Origin: Panicum virgatum
Lineage: Eukaryota > Streptophyta > Magnoliopsida > Poales > Poaceae
Assembly: GCF_016808335.1 (NCBI RefSeq)
Contig: NC_053145.1
Span: 27,229,120-27,293,119 of the forward strand
Direction: 5' to 3'
DNA: 64,000 nucleotides
Shown here: in pieces, positions 1 to 11,408 of the stretch
How the letters are laid out: each line of letters starts with the position of its first letter
How positions within the stretch are numbered: position 1 is the stretch's first letter
Notes under the pieces: generated by a model
The model's input: only the letters and a program-made list of their open reading frames with translations
Database searches by the model: none
Told to the model about the DNA's origin: nothing
Made by a program: the position numbers and the translations under genes

Positions 1-2
1 TC

Positions 3-1946
3 TCATCTTTCCTCTTGGGAGAGATAGCTCGCAACCGGGAAGCCGAGGGTAGAATTGCCAAATGGTCTGTGGAGCTAATGGGAGAAACACTCACTTACGC
101 CCCTCGCAAGGCAATCAAGTCCCAAATCTTGGCTGACTTCGTGGCTGAGTGGACGGACACTCAGCTACCCCCATCGCAAATCCAGGGCGAATGCTGGACT
201 ATGTACTTCGACGGGTCGGTGATGAAAACCGGCGCCGGTGCCGGCCTCCTCTTCATCTCACCCCTCGGCGAAAACATACGGTACGTAATCCGTTTGCATT
301 TCCCTGCTTCGAACAACATGGCGGAGTATGAGGCCCTCCTTGGTGGCCTCCGCATTGCCATAGAACTTGGCGTCAAACGCCTCGACATACGCAGGGACTC
401 TCAACTTGTCGTCGATCAAGTCATGAAGGAGTCTAGCTGTCACGACCAGAAGATGGAGGCATACTGCAACGCAGTACGCCGCCTCGAGGACAAGTTCGAC
501 GGCCTTGAGCTCAATCATGTCCCGCGCAAGTATAACGAGGACGCCGACGAACTGGCCAAGATAGCTTCAGGGCAGACCACCGTCCCCCCGAACGTCTTCG
601 CTCGCGGCATCTCCAAGCCCTCCGTCGAGTTCAATCAACCGACGGAGCCAAGCCCCTCGTCCGCCGGGCCCTCCGGCGGGAACCCCCCGGTGGACGGGGT
701 CGAGCCCATGGACTTTGACCTCGGGACCACCTCCTCGGACGAGGCCGAAGCAATGGCCCCCACTTCGCAAGACTGGCGCGTCCAGTACCTTGACTGGATA
801 GTTCGAGGGATCTTACCCTCGGACCACGCTCAGGCGCGACGCCTCGCCAGGCGGGCCAAGTCCTTCGTCCTAATCGACAATGAGCTACACAAGCGTGGCC
901 CCTCGGGTGTCCTGCAACGATGCATCCCCATCCCCGAGGGCAAGGAGCTGATCCGCGACATCCATGCTGGTGTCTACGGCCACCACGCCGCGCCACGCAC
1001 CCTCGTGGGTAACGCGTTTCGGCAAGGCTTGTACTGGCCCACCGCGGTCGCCGACGCCACTGACGTCGTACGGACTTGCGAGGGTTGCCAATTCTATGCT
1101 CGAAAAACACACCTCCCGGCTCATGCTCTGCAGACGATCCCCATCACATGGTCGTTTGCTGTGTGGGGACTGGACCTCGTCGGTCCGCTAAAAAAGGCGC
1201 CCGGGGGCTTCACCCACTTGCTGGTGGCGGTCGACAAATTCTCCAAGTGGATCGAGGCTCGACCCATTGGCAAGATCAAATCTGAGCAAGCAGTCCAATT
1301 CTTCACTGACATCGTCTTCAGGTTCGGGGTCCCGAACTCGATCATCACCGACAATGGCACCCAGTTCACAGGCAAGAAGTTCTTGGCGTTCTGCGACAGC
1401 TTCCACATACGTGTGGACTGGTCGGCTGTGGCACACCCGCAGACGAACGGGCAAGTGGAGCGTGCCAACGGCATGATCCTCCAAGGACTAAAGCCAAGAA
1501 TCTTCAACAAGCTGAACAAGTTTGGCCGGAGGTGGCTCACGGAGCCACCCTCGGTCATCTGGAGCCTGAGGACGACCCCGAGCAGAGCCGCGGGCTTTTC
1601 TCCGTTCTTCCTGGTCTATGGTGCCGAGGCTATCCTCCCCACTGACTTGGAGTACGGATCGCCGAGGCTCAAGGCATATCAAGAGCAACGAAACCAGCGA
1701 GCTCGCGAAGACTCGCTGGACCAAGTGGACGAGGCTCGAGACATGGCGCTCCTCCACTCTGCGCGCTACCTGCAGTCCTTGCGAAGGTATCAAGCGCAAG
1801 GTGCTCAAGCCCGGCACGTCGTTTTTATCCCTAGAAATTTCAAGTTTTTTGTGCATTTGCTCGTACTTGTATCTTCAATTTCCCGAAATAATAAAGTACG
1901 CTTTACTGGCTTGTTTTTGGGAACCGTCCGGGCCCTTGAAGGCTAG
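3..1946 (+). pseudogene. Element A pol 3' end: RNase H and integrase, C-terminus deleted
   Basis: This is the end of a Ty3/gypsy polyprotein, open from the window edge. It begins with a connection segment, then an archaeal-type RNase H (from about 190; MYFDGSVMKTGAG and a conserved NNMAEYEAL), then a linker. Next come an HHCC zinc-binding integrase N-terminus and a D,D35E catalytic core with Asp codons at 1173 and 1350 and Glu at 1458 (HPQTNGQVERA). This type of RNase H marks the Tat/Retand lineage. Shortly after 1790 the family sequence stops. The expected chain after the integrase core is missing, and a KPGTSF-like remnant follows in another frame, so a deletion plus frameshift removed the C-terminus. 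In a whole element this enzyme would process the RNA-DNA hybrid and insert the cDNA. Confidence 0.85.
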
Positions 1947-2392
1947 GATGCGCGTTAACACTGAGGTACGCCCGGCTTTACCCTCAGCAAAGCCGAGCCT
2001 CCCTCGGGGGCTATTACGGGGGGAACCCCCGAACGTCCCCAAAAAGTCGCCAATATTTTTTGAAATATTTCCGTCTCGACCCTAAGTTTCTCGTATCCTT
2101 GGAAAAAAACGGACGCGAGGCGTAAGCAACTATGGTACGGGGCCGGCCGAGTCGAGGGGCCGCCTACGCCTCCGGGATACGGCACCCCCCTCACCACCCT
2201 ACGCCTACGTTGCTTATGAACGTGAACTTCCTCGCAGATGTTTATCTAAGTCGCATACGAAGAACACGGAAATAAAGTAAAGAAACACAGGCTCGAACAC
2301 ACAAGGCCTCGACGGGCCACACATTCAAATTATGAAATTTCTTATACTCATAGGATGCGATAACAAAGTGCGACTATGACATAAACACTAAT
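1947..2392 (+). other. Noncoding stretch of element A between pol and the antisense gene
   Basis: No credible coding frame is present. It contains AATAAAG-like A-rich sequence just upstream (1887-1893) and a purine-rich CCCTCGGGGGCTA motif at 2001-2013 that resembles the polypurine tract before the 3' LTR. The right edge is the end of the antisense gene. Confidence 0.5.
2001..2013 (+). other. Internal polypurine-tract-like motif, copy 1 in element A
   Basis: CCCTCGGGGGCTA matches the core of the tract immediately before the 3' LTR (7756-7768) and a third copy at 6456-6469. Whether it primes plus-strand synthesis is unknown. Confidence 0.4.
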
Positions 2393-5300
2393 CTATTTAC
2401 ATGGGCTTCGAGGCCCAACTGTTCTACAGGCTACCATCCCCCCTTGCAGGTCTTCAGGGGCGTCGAATTCGGCGATGGGAGGGATGTCCGCCTCGAGCTT
2501 CTCGGCAAGGACGGTGGCGAACTCCTCCGCGGCCGCGTCGGCTTCATCCATGATGGTCGATGCGGCGTCCGCGTCAGCATCATCGGGCACGACGTACCCC
2601 GACGACACCCTCTAGAGATCCATGAGGTAATGCGTCGAGGCCACGGCGAGAGCCCATAGGACACCGAGGCGGAAGGTACTCTTGGTGTGTTCGGCAATCC
2701 GGCCGCCTAACGCGCGCAGGCGGCTGATCACCGAACTGCCAGAGACGACACCATCCCCCTCGAGCTCTTGACACACGCTCACGGCGGTCTGCTCTAGCTC
2801 AGCAAACTCCATCTGTGCCGCCGTGAGCGTGGTGTGAACCGCTTCCTTCGCCGCGGTCTCGTCCACCACCTTTTGCCTCAGCTCTGAGTAAAGGAAATCA
2901 ACATTAGCTACGAAAAGAAACAAATCAACGGAAAATCGAAGGTACTCACCCGCCATGTTCTTCTGCGCCTCCTCCCTCTGGGTACGGGCGGCCTCCTCGA
3001 GCGAGGACAAGGAGGCTTCTTTTTCCTTAAGGCTAGCCCCCATGTTCTGGAGGGCCACCTCCCTCTCTTCGAGGGCCACACCCTGTTCCTGGAGGGTCCC
3101 GGCGAGCGCAACCATGGCCACCTCTTTGTGGAGGAGCTCGGCCTTCTGCTGCTCGAGAGTGGCGCTGAGGCGTTGTAGCTCGGCGCTCTGCGCCTCAGCC
3201 TCCCGAGCTCTATCCTCGAGCGCCGTCCGAAGGCGCTGCAGCTCGGCGGCTTGCGCCTCGGCCTCCCGGGCCTTCTGCTCTGCTGCCGCCCTCTGGGCGT
3301 CCCGCTCATCGGTGACCCGGGCCAGTTCTTCCTCCAGCGCCTGCTGACGCACTCCCAGATCGGCCATTTTTGTGTTGGCATCGATATTTTTGAGCACCAG
3401 CTCGGTGTTGTGTTGCCCGAGCTGGCTCATCTGGGAGTACAGCCGGTTCATCTCAGCGCTCTTCTCGCGCGAGATTTCTCTCAGCTGCTGCACAGGGGGA
3501 CGGCGTGGGTGAAGACACGCAAAAAACTAAAACCAAATCTGATTAATTTTCGGCGGGAAATATTTACCTGGCTGACCTGGTAATCCACGTTCTGATGAAG
3601 CTGATAAGCGCGGTCGAGGGCCTGCAAGATCTCGCGCCCAACGCCCATCTGCTTGTTCCAGGCCTCCTCCTCCTCCTGCTCCTTGCGAAGGAACTCTGAG
3701 GGGACACCGGACGGGACGATAACCCCGAGGTTGCTCCCCTCCGACGCCCCCGCTTCGAGCATGCCCGCGCTGGCTGACGCGAACTCGGCAATATGTGCGG
3801 CGGCGCTCGCCGCAGCAGCGGGGTCGATATCCATCGAGTCCCCGTACTCCTCGCTGCTGTCTGGCAGCTCCACCACCGCCGTTGCGCCCTCCTGCGCCGT
3901 GGGCACGGGCACTATCGCAACGGTACCCTCGTCCCGGGCCTCGGTGGGCTCCGAGATGGGGGCTCCTTCTACCGCTGGCGCCTCTTGCGCCATGTCTTCT
4001 GCGAGGCCCTCGCCCTTGGCCCTCGAAGGCTCGAAGATGGGGGTCTCCTCCGCAGTTTGGCCGGCAGGGTGCTCCTGTGCGCCCCCGCCAGTTTCTCCTT
4101 CTATGTTCGGCCGGGCGGCGATATCTGCGTCGCCCTGACCAGCCTCAACATCAATGACCGCTTGGGCGGCGCCACCGGCACCGCCCTGGCCGGTCTCCTC
4201 GGCGTCGGCCGCTTGAGCGGCCGCCTCGGCGCCACGGTGGCCGGCATCGCTCTGACCGGCGTCACCCTCCTTCTCCCGGGCTTGCTGCGCCGCCTGGGCC
4301 CCTCAGGCCACTGCCTCCTGTAGCCTAGCGGCCGCCGCCTCGAGATCCAAGGCAGGCGGGGGCTGCGGGGCCGTGTGCGGAGTGCTACGAGCCCCGGTCT
4401 TGAGAGCCTTGGCCGGAGCAAGCCGCACTGCGTCCTTGGGAACGGCCCCGGGGCTGGAAATCAAGAGACGCGAGTTGAGCAGGATCGAGAAATCCGCCAA
4501 ATACGTGACAAAAATGAGATCCGAAATACTTACCCAGATCGAGCGCTCATACTCCGCTTCCTCGTGGCGGTCTTCCGGGCTCGGGGCATCGTGCTGTCCC
4601 TCGAAGTCTGCCCTGAAGCTGCACCCCTCGTGTCGGCCCAGTGGCTCGAGGCTGCCAGCACGGACGACTCCTCTCCCGCCGCGGCCTCGTGGCCACGGAT
4701 CAGCAACTGGGGTGCAGGCGACCCCTCGCCGGCCACCGGCGAGGATGACCCCCGCGCCGCACCCTCGAGGGAGAGGTTCGCCAATGACCCCCCTGCGGCC
4801 CTCGGCTCCTCTGGCGCCACGGTTGCTCCCTCTTCATCATCCCACAGGTAGAACGGTGGGGGGCTCGCGCCCTCCCCGTCCCCCCTCGGAGCGTGGTCCT
4901 CAGCGTCCGAGGCCTCCTCCTCGTCCTCCTCCGAGGACTCAGGTGTGGCGGGCTGCGGCTTCCCCTCCGCCCGAGCGAGCTGGCGCGCCTTGTCGTGCGC
5001 CGCCTTCCTTTTCCTCTTCCTCTCGGCCTTTACCTCCGCCGCGTTCTTCCGCCTCTTCATCTTCTCCGCGTGGAGGCGATTGATCAGGCGCTGTTCTGGG
5101 ACTGGGGGCCTCAAGGTGCCACATCTCAAACCCTGTACAACACACCCGAGATGGGGTCAGGAAAGGGGAACTACACGATGCATGACGAGTTCGAAGCCAA
5201 AACTCACCAGGGAAATATACCCCGGCTCGGGGCGCATCTTGATCCTCCAAAGATCCGCGGGATCTTGGGGAAACTCCGCCACCGCATACTTCGCCCTCCG

Positions 5301-5638
5301 GGCGGCGTTGGTGTGGAAGAGAAGCTTGCTCGACGTCCTCGAGCCCTCGACCTTGCTCCCGGGGATGAGCCGGTAAATTGGCAGGGCCCTCTCCACAAGA
5401 GGGATCACCCTCTGCCGGTGAAAGTTCACGATGACGGCCGCCGCTGTCAATCCCTTCCTCGCCAAACGCGCCAGCGCATCGGTGAGGCCCTCGAGCCTGG
5501 CTTGTTGCGCTGGGGGCGACACCCCCCAGTCCCACTTCGCCGGACGCTCCCGAAGAACCTTGTTGGTGAACGCCGGGAGCGTGCCACTGAAGTTTCGAAG
5601 GTAGAACCACCCTCGGCTCCACCTGAAGGCTCGCGACT

Positions 5639-7165
5639 CTGTGACGTTTTCAGATCACGACGGAATATTCCTTCATGTGGGTCCCTTTACCCTCGAAGGA
5701 GTCGCGTTTCGAGGCCCTACTGATCAGGGGGTCGAAGCCTGGCCCTTCAGGGGGTTCGACAGGCGCCCCAGATCACCAGAGTCAGGGACTGCAGGGATGT
5801 GCCGTACAAGCTACCCTCGAACACGGAGTTCGAGACATCCTACGCAGTGTTCAAGGCCGGTAGAGGGTGCCTAGATGGGGGATCCCATCGAGGGAGAGCA
5901 TCGAGCCCTCGAACCCTAATGAATGGGTTCGAGCCCCACCTAGCGAACCCTCGCGAGCGCTTTATGAGACGTGTCTATGGACCACGAGCCGACCCCTATC
6001 GAACGGGGCACGGACGTCCGCTTGAACAACCCGCTAATAGCTCACAGAAGCAGCCATAGCTCGCGGCCCGGGCATGGGTAGCATGGTGTGCTTCACCCCT
6101 CCTCCCTGCGGAAGGGCGACGAGGGTCGTAATCAAAGTCGAGGGTTCCCCTGAACGCCTTCACACGGGCCTGGGCTCGGGGGCTCCCCGCACGCCACGGT
6201 ACAAACCACACCCTCGAATAAGTCGACGACCATCCATTGTGAAGCTCCATGTGTCTGATCAAACCCTCCGCTATTAACGTACGCTCCCCTAATGGCTAAG
6301 CTGAACGTCGGGTCGTTGTACCAGCACTAAGAATGCCAAGGCCGGCTGAAAAAGTGTCGATGCCGGCTGAAAAAGATGCTGGACGGCCATCCCAGTAAAG
6401 CTACCCAGTGGGACAAAGTTTGTAGCCCTTGGACGAGCACAAACGCTCCTCCAAGGCCTCGGGGGCTACACCCGCGGGTGCGCTGACGCGCCCCCGCGAA
6501 GGAGACTTCACACATATTCGAGGGTCGTAACTCTATGTACACCCCTATACCTTCGGTAATCCTCCCTGCAGAGGAGAAAGGGGACTTTATTGCTCAATGC
6601 GAATAAAGATTACAAACGGTTACCGGCGCGAAGCCATCAAAAGATACAAACACATTGCCACCTGTGTGGCAATTTTCCCTGTCTTGGGGAGGAGCAAGCG
6701 ACGAAGATAGGCACCGAGCCCTTAGCTGACGCAACAGCGAGGCTGCTAGGGATGCGAGAAGCGGCCCCAGACCTCACGGGTCCAGCTGGACGCTCTCCTC
6801 GCAAGCCTTCTTCTAGCGTCTCCTCCACCGAAGACTACGCGGGGGGTCGAGCTGGCGGACAGCGCCCTCCGCACCGTCTCCCCGAGAGCAACCTTGTCGC
6901 CCAGGGGGACGATGCAAATAACAGCCACCCAACTTGGCACGAACGCCATGGTCAGGCGTCTCCATCCCCCTTCAGGCCAGGGGACATCGCAGAAGCAGGA
7001 CCCCACGGGCCCAATGCTCTTCTGCTGATCCCACTGAACCTAAGGGATGGAGCGCACGCCCACTCCGGTCTTCCCCAACTGCTCGCAAGCATTCCTCTAG
7101 TGCCAAAAGCCTAAAAAGCCAGGCCACCCCGTTCGGGGGCCGGTCACGAGAAGGCAAAGGAAACA
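5639..7165 (-). other. Poorly resolved upstream part of the antisense gene of A
   Basis: This region lies between the antisense TATA box and the first recognisable exon. Several open frames exist on both strands, but none resembles a known domain, so I call no exon. It also holds the second polypurine-like motif (6456-6469) and a short direct repeat, GGCTGAAAAAG, near 6343 and 6363. Confidence 0.4.
6456..6469 (+). other. Internal polypurine-tract-like motif, copy 2 in element A
   Basis: GCCTCGGGGGCTAC is identical over 13 bases to the tract at 7756-7768 that abuts the 3' LTR. No LTR follows this copy. Confidence 0.45.
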
Positions 7166-7234
7166 TTACAAGAGTTGGGCGACGCTGGAAAAAAGAGTTG
7201 GGAGGTTGAAGAAGAAAGGGAACCCCACGACCCC

Positions 7235-7242
7235 TATTTATA
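7235..7242 (-). promoter_or_regulatory. TATA box for the antisense gene of A
   Basis: Read on the minus strand this is GCTATAAATAGGGG, a near-perfect plant TATA box. It lies about 70 bp upstream of the first ATG (7166) and points into the antisense gene. Confidence 0.6.
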
Positions 7243-7755
7243 GCTGCGCCGGGCACAAAGCATCACGATTGGCGAAGAGCGGAGGCTTGTATCGTCCGTG
7301 ACGACGCGGCACTCCACGAACAAAGGATGCCCTCGGTCACCGCGCCGAGAAGCGACCGAACGAAATAAAGCAGAGCTGAGCCCCTGGATGCCAAGCGGTG
7401 CAGCATTGGCTCTGGCCGGCTGCCCTCGAACGGCGCGCCGCAAGGTGACCAGGAACGCCGGGGCCAAGGCCCTGCGTGTGGGGCAGCGCGACGAAAGCGC
7501 CAGCTGCCAAGCATCGGGCGCCACCGTCGCCCTGGCCCCCCTCAGCACACGGACACGTTTCGTCCTTCAAACAAACAAACAAAAGGGCACGCGCCTCGAG
7601 CACCCTGCCCGCAGGCGCACTACCCCGTCTGACGAGTTGTCACATCCGCCGGGCCGGCGCCCCGGCGCGCCTGGCGGGGGCACGGCAGTCTCCGATCACA
7701 TCAAGGGAGAAATCGCCGAAATACCCTTTGGTCGAATCCCTTGACTCGACCAAAG

Positions 7756-7768
7756 CCTCGGGGGCTAC
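7756..7768 (+). other. Polypurine tract of element A
   Basis: GCCTCGGGGGCTAC-type tract, immediately followed by the TG of the 3' LTR. This is the expected primer site for plus-strand DNA synthesis. Confidence 0.75.
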
Positions 7769-7950
7769 TGTCGGGTACCACAATTAGGGACACCCTAATC
7801 AGGGTACTAAGATCGCTTTAAAAAACACAAACACCTGTTAAAGCAACTGGGCCCACGAAGGCCCACGGCCTGCTTCCCGTCTGGAAGAAAGGAAAGGACT
7901 CAAAGAAGCCCAGCGTGCGGCCCATTCACATTCCTCTCGAACCCACTGAA

Positions 7951-8161
7951 CAATCTCCGCCTCGTTCGAGGGTCCCTCTCGGTTCCGCTGGGCAATCTCC
8001 GTCTCGCTCGAGGGTAGCGAAACTACCCCCGAGCAGAAAACCAATCTCCGCCTCGCTCGAGGGTAGCGGATATACCCTCGAGCGGGTAACTCATTCTCCG
8101 CCTCGCTCGAGGGTAGCGGATCTACCCTCGAGCGGTGTCTCATCTCTCGCCTCGCTCGAGG
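7951..8161 (+). repeat. Tandem array of palindromic units in the LTR of A
   Basis: There are five imperfect copies of a unit of about 50 bp starting (C/T)CA(A/T)TCTCCGCCTCG. They start near 7951, 7993, 8042, 8092 and 8141. Two complete units contain the inverted repeat CGCTCGAGGGTA...TACCCTCGAGCG with a short spacer, so each can form a hairpin. The array lies upstream of the LTR TATA box, where enhancer repeats commonly sit. Confidence 0.8.
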
Positions 8162-8696
8162 CCGTCCTTCGGCACAAAGGACAAATGGCTCCGCCGCCCA
8201 ACCACCCGCCGTACGAAGGCATTCAAAGCCAGCCACTCCACCACGGCTCAAAGGACGGGCGGCGTCAGGCCGCCACTCCCACAGTAGATATGACCGGGGT
8301 CCCATCCATTGACTCTGGTCACCACACCGCCATCCCGGACGCTGTGGCAGCTCCTTGGGACCTGCGACGCGGGACAAGACAGGCTCGGTACTGCTCCCGC
8401 CGACATCCCGGACCTCCCCCCTCCTCTCGAAGGCCCGGCGACGTCACGCGTCCCCCGGACCTTCTAGTGTGCACGCCAGCACTCCGACCAGGAAGTCCGG
8501 GGCCATCCCGCGCCATTACTACCACCGGAACACTGCAGGTCGTACGGCGCAATCCTCGCAGGACGAAGGACGACAGCGACGCACGCCGCCTTCCCACAGT
8601 GTACATCCTATAGTATCCGACCACTGTAACCCCGCGATTCAAGGGAAAACGACGACCTCCATGCCCCCACTCGTGTACACCACCCCTCCTTATGCC

Positions 8697-8703
8697 TATA
8701 AAA
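8697..8703 (+). promoter_or_regulatory. TATA box of the LTR of A
   Basis: CCTATAAAAGGAGG context, about 750 bp downstream of the palindromic array and 380 bp before the LTR end. This is a plausible core promoter for the element RNA. Confidence 0.6.
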
Positions 8704-9080
8704 GGAGGAGGTGGGTTTCCTTTAGCGGGGGCGGGCTAATCTCTCTGGTCTGGACTCTAGTCTGCTTGGCCTCTCTGGCTTCTCTCCTCAAGAGGACGCG
8801 CAAGGTCTACAGAGCACTCATCTCCACCGACTCCACTCTTAGCCGAGACTTGGGAGCTTCTCTCCCTCTCTCGCCTCGCTTGTACCCCCTACTAGAAGCA
8901 CTCCGGGTGCAAGATAATACAGTGCCCTCGCACACCCCCTTTGCTGGACGTACGGCCCCGCGGCCGGAACCAGGGTAAACCGTGCGTTACTGTGATTGCC
9001 TCTTGCATCATCATCTGGGACGAGAAAACACGCAGCATTCACCAGTTGGGATCCGGGCCCCCGGGCCGGGACACCGACAA

Positions 9081-11021
9081 TTAGACTGATGAACTCGAAG
9101 AAGCTGGTGCTGGTTTCTTGATCACTCGCCTCGTGATTATTTTCCTTTTCTTGGTCAAGACTCGGGGGCAATGCTTGCAGCAGTTTGTCTTCGCTTGAAA
9201 GCCGACTGAAGTAAGTCTGGCTGAACAGACATTATCACTTTCTTCATTGGTGGTGATTCTTTGTAGAAGAATACATCAGGAGCAGTTGGAAGAAAGTGGA
9301 ATGGCTCCCCATTGCTGGTCATAGGTTCTGGACCATCTTGTTGCTGCTAATAAAGAAAGCGGGATTATCCAAGAGAAAGGAATAGAGAGTTTGGAGGGAA
9401 TAAAGTGCATTAATTCAGTATCTCTTCCTCGGGGATTACGTATTCAGGATCGATATGCTGCAGTCGAGGACCTAGAGCTTTTCTGAAGACATGAGTTTTC
9501 CACATGTTCCACCAAGTATCAAAGTCGATTGATGAAGAGGTAAAGGACAGATCGTCTGGTATTGGGATGTGGAGGTCATCGAACATGCTGTAGCATCTTG
9601 AACTAGTGAGTCCGTCAGGCAGATCGGCTCTGCTCTCCACTAAGTGGTGAATATGGAAGTGGGGAGGGACCTGTCCGAGGCCAAATTGCCGAGCTGCTAT
9701 GGCTGGTTGGTAAGATTCATAACCGGGCTTGATAATTCTATTGGAGGTGCTGATGCCAACGGGGAGGAAGTCAGGTCGAATCATCAGAGAATATAGATGC
9801 TGAGTGCTGTCGTCATCGGCAAAGTTATCTAATCTAAAGGCAGTTGGGTTCTCAAAGGATTCAGATTCAGCAAATGGGAAGTAGAGAGGATTATCTAGTC
9901 CTTTGTAGAAGACTCTGAACCAATTTGCTGCATCTGTTGAGTTCAATTTACTGCCAGGAAGGCTGAACAAAGATTGGCCGTAGCTAGTACATCTAATTGG
10001 TTTGCCACGCTCATCAGGGAAAGAGTTCTTGGTCAGGCCTTGGAAGTTTGGGATATAGTGCTGAAAGTACAGTTGTGCCCACAACTGGATAAACCACCAA
10101 GGGCCTCCAGTTCTCAGTTTCTTTTGGTTAAGCAAGTTAGATGTCATCAAATGGAGATATCTGTAGGTTTCTCCAAGGAAAAGTTTACCTAGGCCGGTGC
10201 GATTGCCATGGGCCAGGTGGTAGGCCAAGGGAAGATAGTTCTTAGTCGGAGCTAGAGAAGGACCACAGAAGATGAAGTGCTCTAGCCAAAGATTTAGGAA
10301 GGCTGTGTGTTCCTTCTCAGTCACTGGACCTTTTATTTTCATGTGTTGATTCATATAAGTGCCCCAGTTTGTGCAGTTAACTTTGGAAGAAAGCTTGAAG
10401 GGGACTTCTGCCATTTTGTGAGCAGCAGGATTAGGAGAATTAATGTCTAGGCCAGTGATCATGGTAACATCCAGCAGAGTAATGGTCATGGGTCCATGAC
10501 CAAAGAGGAAACAATTTAGAGCATCAGACCAGAAGTAGCCGATGGTTTTCATAAGATTTTCATCTTTGTCAAGTGGAGACAGTGATAAACTAAGTGCATC
10601 GGCTATGTTCAAATCCTGCCACAAGGGCATATGAGCTTTTGCTACTCTGCTGTACCATGTAATCCAGCTCTCAGGGGGGTTAGGTCAGGCTCTTAAGCAG
10701 TCGGCCCAGAGGTTCAGATCGATGTTTTGGCTCACAAAAGGGATCCTATTTGCTTCACAAGAGATCAAATCTATGGGGTTTTCATGGGTTTGTGGGCCAA
10801 GACAGAAAGATATTGGATTGGAGGGATGCGGCAAAAGGATGTCTGACACCTGAAGTTCAGAAATTCAGAAGTATGCGTATGGTGTCATGTTTCAGAGTTT
10901 CAGTTTCAGAAGCTTAGTAAGCTGAAGAAAACTAAAGGATTGGGCCGAATATTACCTTCAGGCCGCAGATTGCCGTATCATCGATTGCAGAGCTTGTCGT
11001 CTGAGTTGCAGAATCTGCCAT
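9081..11021 (-). pseudogene. Antisense plant-mobile-domain gene of element B, three exons
   Basis: The protein is of the plant mobile domain (PMD, PF10536, aminotransferase-like) family, seen in grass gypsy and MULE elements and in the host MAIN/MAIL proteins. Exon 1 is 11021-10956 (22 codons from MADSATQTT), intron 1 is 10955-10850 (GT-AG, 106 bp), and exon 2 runs from 10849 to about 9440. Intron 2 is about 9439-9347 and exon 3 is about 9346-9081. All junctions are phase 0. The PMD core reads through WADCLRA, PNPPESWITWYSRVAKAH, TIGYFWSDALNCFLFGHGPMT and GGPWWFIQLWAQLYF. It is broken by an in-frame TGA near 10688 and by frame loss near 9150 in exon 3. The C-terminal tail is Lys/Arg-rich then Ser-rich and looks like a nuclear signal. 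The stop (9081-9083) lies two bases from the end of element A. Function is unknown. Confidence 0.75.
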
Positions 11022-11220
11022 GGTTCAGATCCGTTGACTTAGGGTTTGATTGCTATAGGCTCTGATTCGAATTCCAACTGCTTGGAGAGTTCTTGCTTGA
11101 GTTTATGAAGCTTGGTTTTTGAATTATGCTCGGTTTCAAGAGTTTGTCGAGTTCAAGGTGGAAGGAATACTCTGCTCTTGTACGGGTTGCTTTTAGTTTG
11201 AATTCCGTCAGCTCTTGGAT

Positions 11221-11227
11221 ATTTATA
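11221..11227 (-). promoter_or_regulatory. TATA box for the PMD gene of element B
   Basis: Minus strand reads CTTCTATAAATATCC, 200 bp upstream of the ATG at 11021. The spacing leaves a 5' UTR of about 170 bp. Confidence 0.6.
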
Positions 11228-11408
11228 GAAGCCTGATGCGTTGCCATCGGCTTTTTGGAAAGTAAGTATCAGACATGGAATTAAAGTGAAATTTGATTTC
11301 ATTAAAGGAAATTTCATTACAAGGAAAGCCGATTTTACAAAGGAATCGATCCTTCGGCTTTATGATCCTACCCCTACGATGCTACCTACTACTACTGCTC
11401 GTAGGTAC

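Larger units (their letters stand above)
2393..7166 (-). pseudogene. Antisense spliced gene of element A (PF04195-type, coiled-coil C-terminus)
   Basis: A multi-exon gene runs against the element. Exon blocks supported by GT-AG junctions that keep phase are about 5638-5208, 5132-4534, 4453-3568 and 3487-2393. Introns are 5207-5133 (75 bp), 4533-4454 (80 bp) and 3567-3488 (80 bp). A 66-bp GT-AG stretch at 2949-2884 may be another intron but is also open. The first block has the features of the C-terminal part of the PF04195 'putative gypsy type transposon' domain (GWFYLRN, then ARLARKGLTAAAVIVNF). The second is basic then acidic (MKRRKNAAEVKAERKRKRK). The third is Ala/Glu-rich, and the last is a long Glu/Arg/Ala coiled coil. 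Breaks are a TGA near 4303 and a TAG at 2612-2614, where the frame continues in the same phase. Exons upstream of 5638 are not resolved; the first ATG after the TATA box is at 7166. Function is unknown. Confidence 0.7.
1..9079 (+). mobile_element. Element A: Tat-type Ty3/gypsy retrotransposon, 3' part
   Basis: This is the right-hand part of a Tat/Retand-lineage Ty3/gypsy element; its 5' LTR, gag, protease and RT lie left of the window. Visible in order are an archaeal-type RNase H plus integrase coding end (to about 1800), a noncoding stretch, an antisense spliced gene (about 7200 down to 2393), a polypurine tract at 7756-7768 and a 3' LTR at 7769-9079 with TG...CA ends. It is inserted in element B: the bases right after 9079 belong to the 3' end of B's antisense gene. 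The Tat assignment rests on the RNase H type and on the antisense gene; the exact family is not recognised. Confidence 0.85.
7769..9079 (+). repeat. 3' LTR of element A (1311 bp)
   Basis: It starts TGTCGGGTACC directly after the polypurine tract and ends GGGACACCGACA, giving the short terminal inverted repeat TGTCGG/CCGACA. It holds a TATA box at 8697-8703 and an array of palindromic repeats at about 7951-8161. The 5' partner is outside the window, so age cannot be read. Confidence 0.85.

Noticed and set aside
2444..4323. Plus-strand frames across the antisense gene of A
   Set aside because: They are shadows of the minus-strand coiled-coil and acidic exons, where GC-rich third positions keep the other strand open.
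7298..7744. A 148-codon plus-strand frame before the 3' LTR of A
   Set aside because: No domain, overlapping frames on the other strand, and composition typical of GC-rich noncoding sequence.
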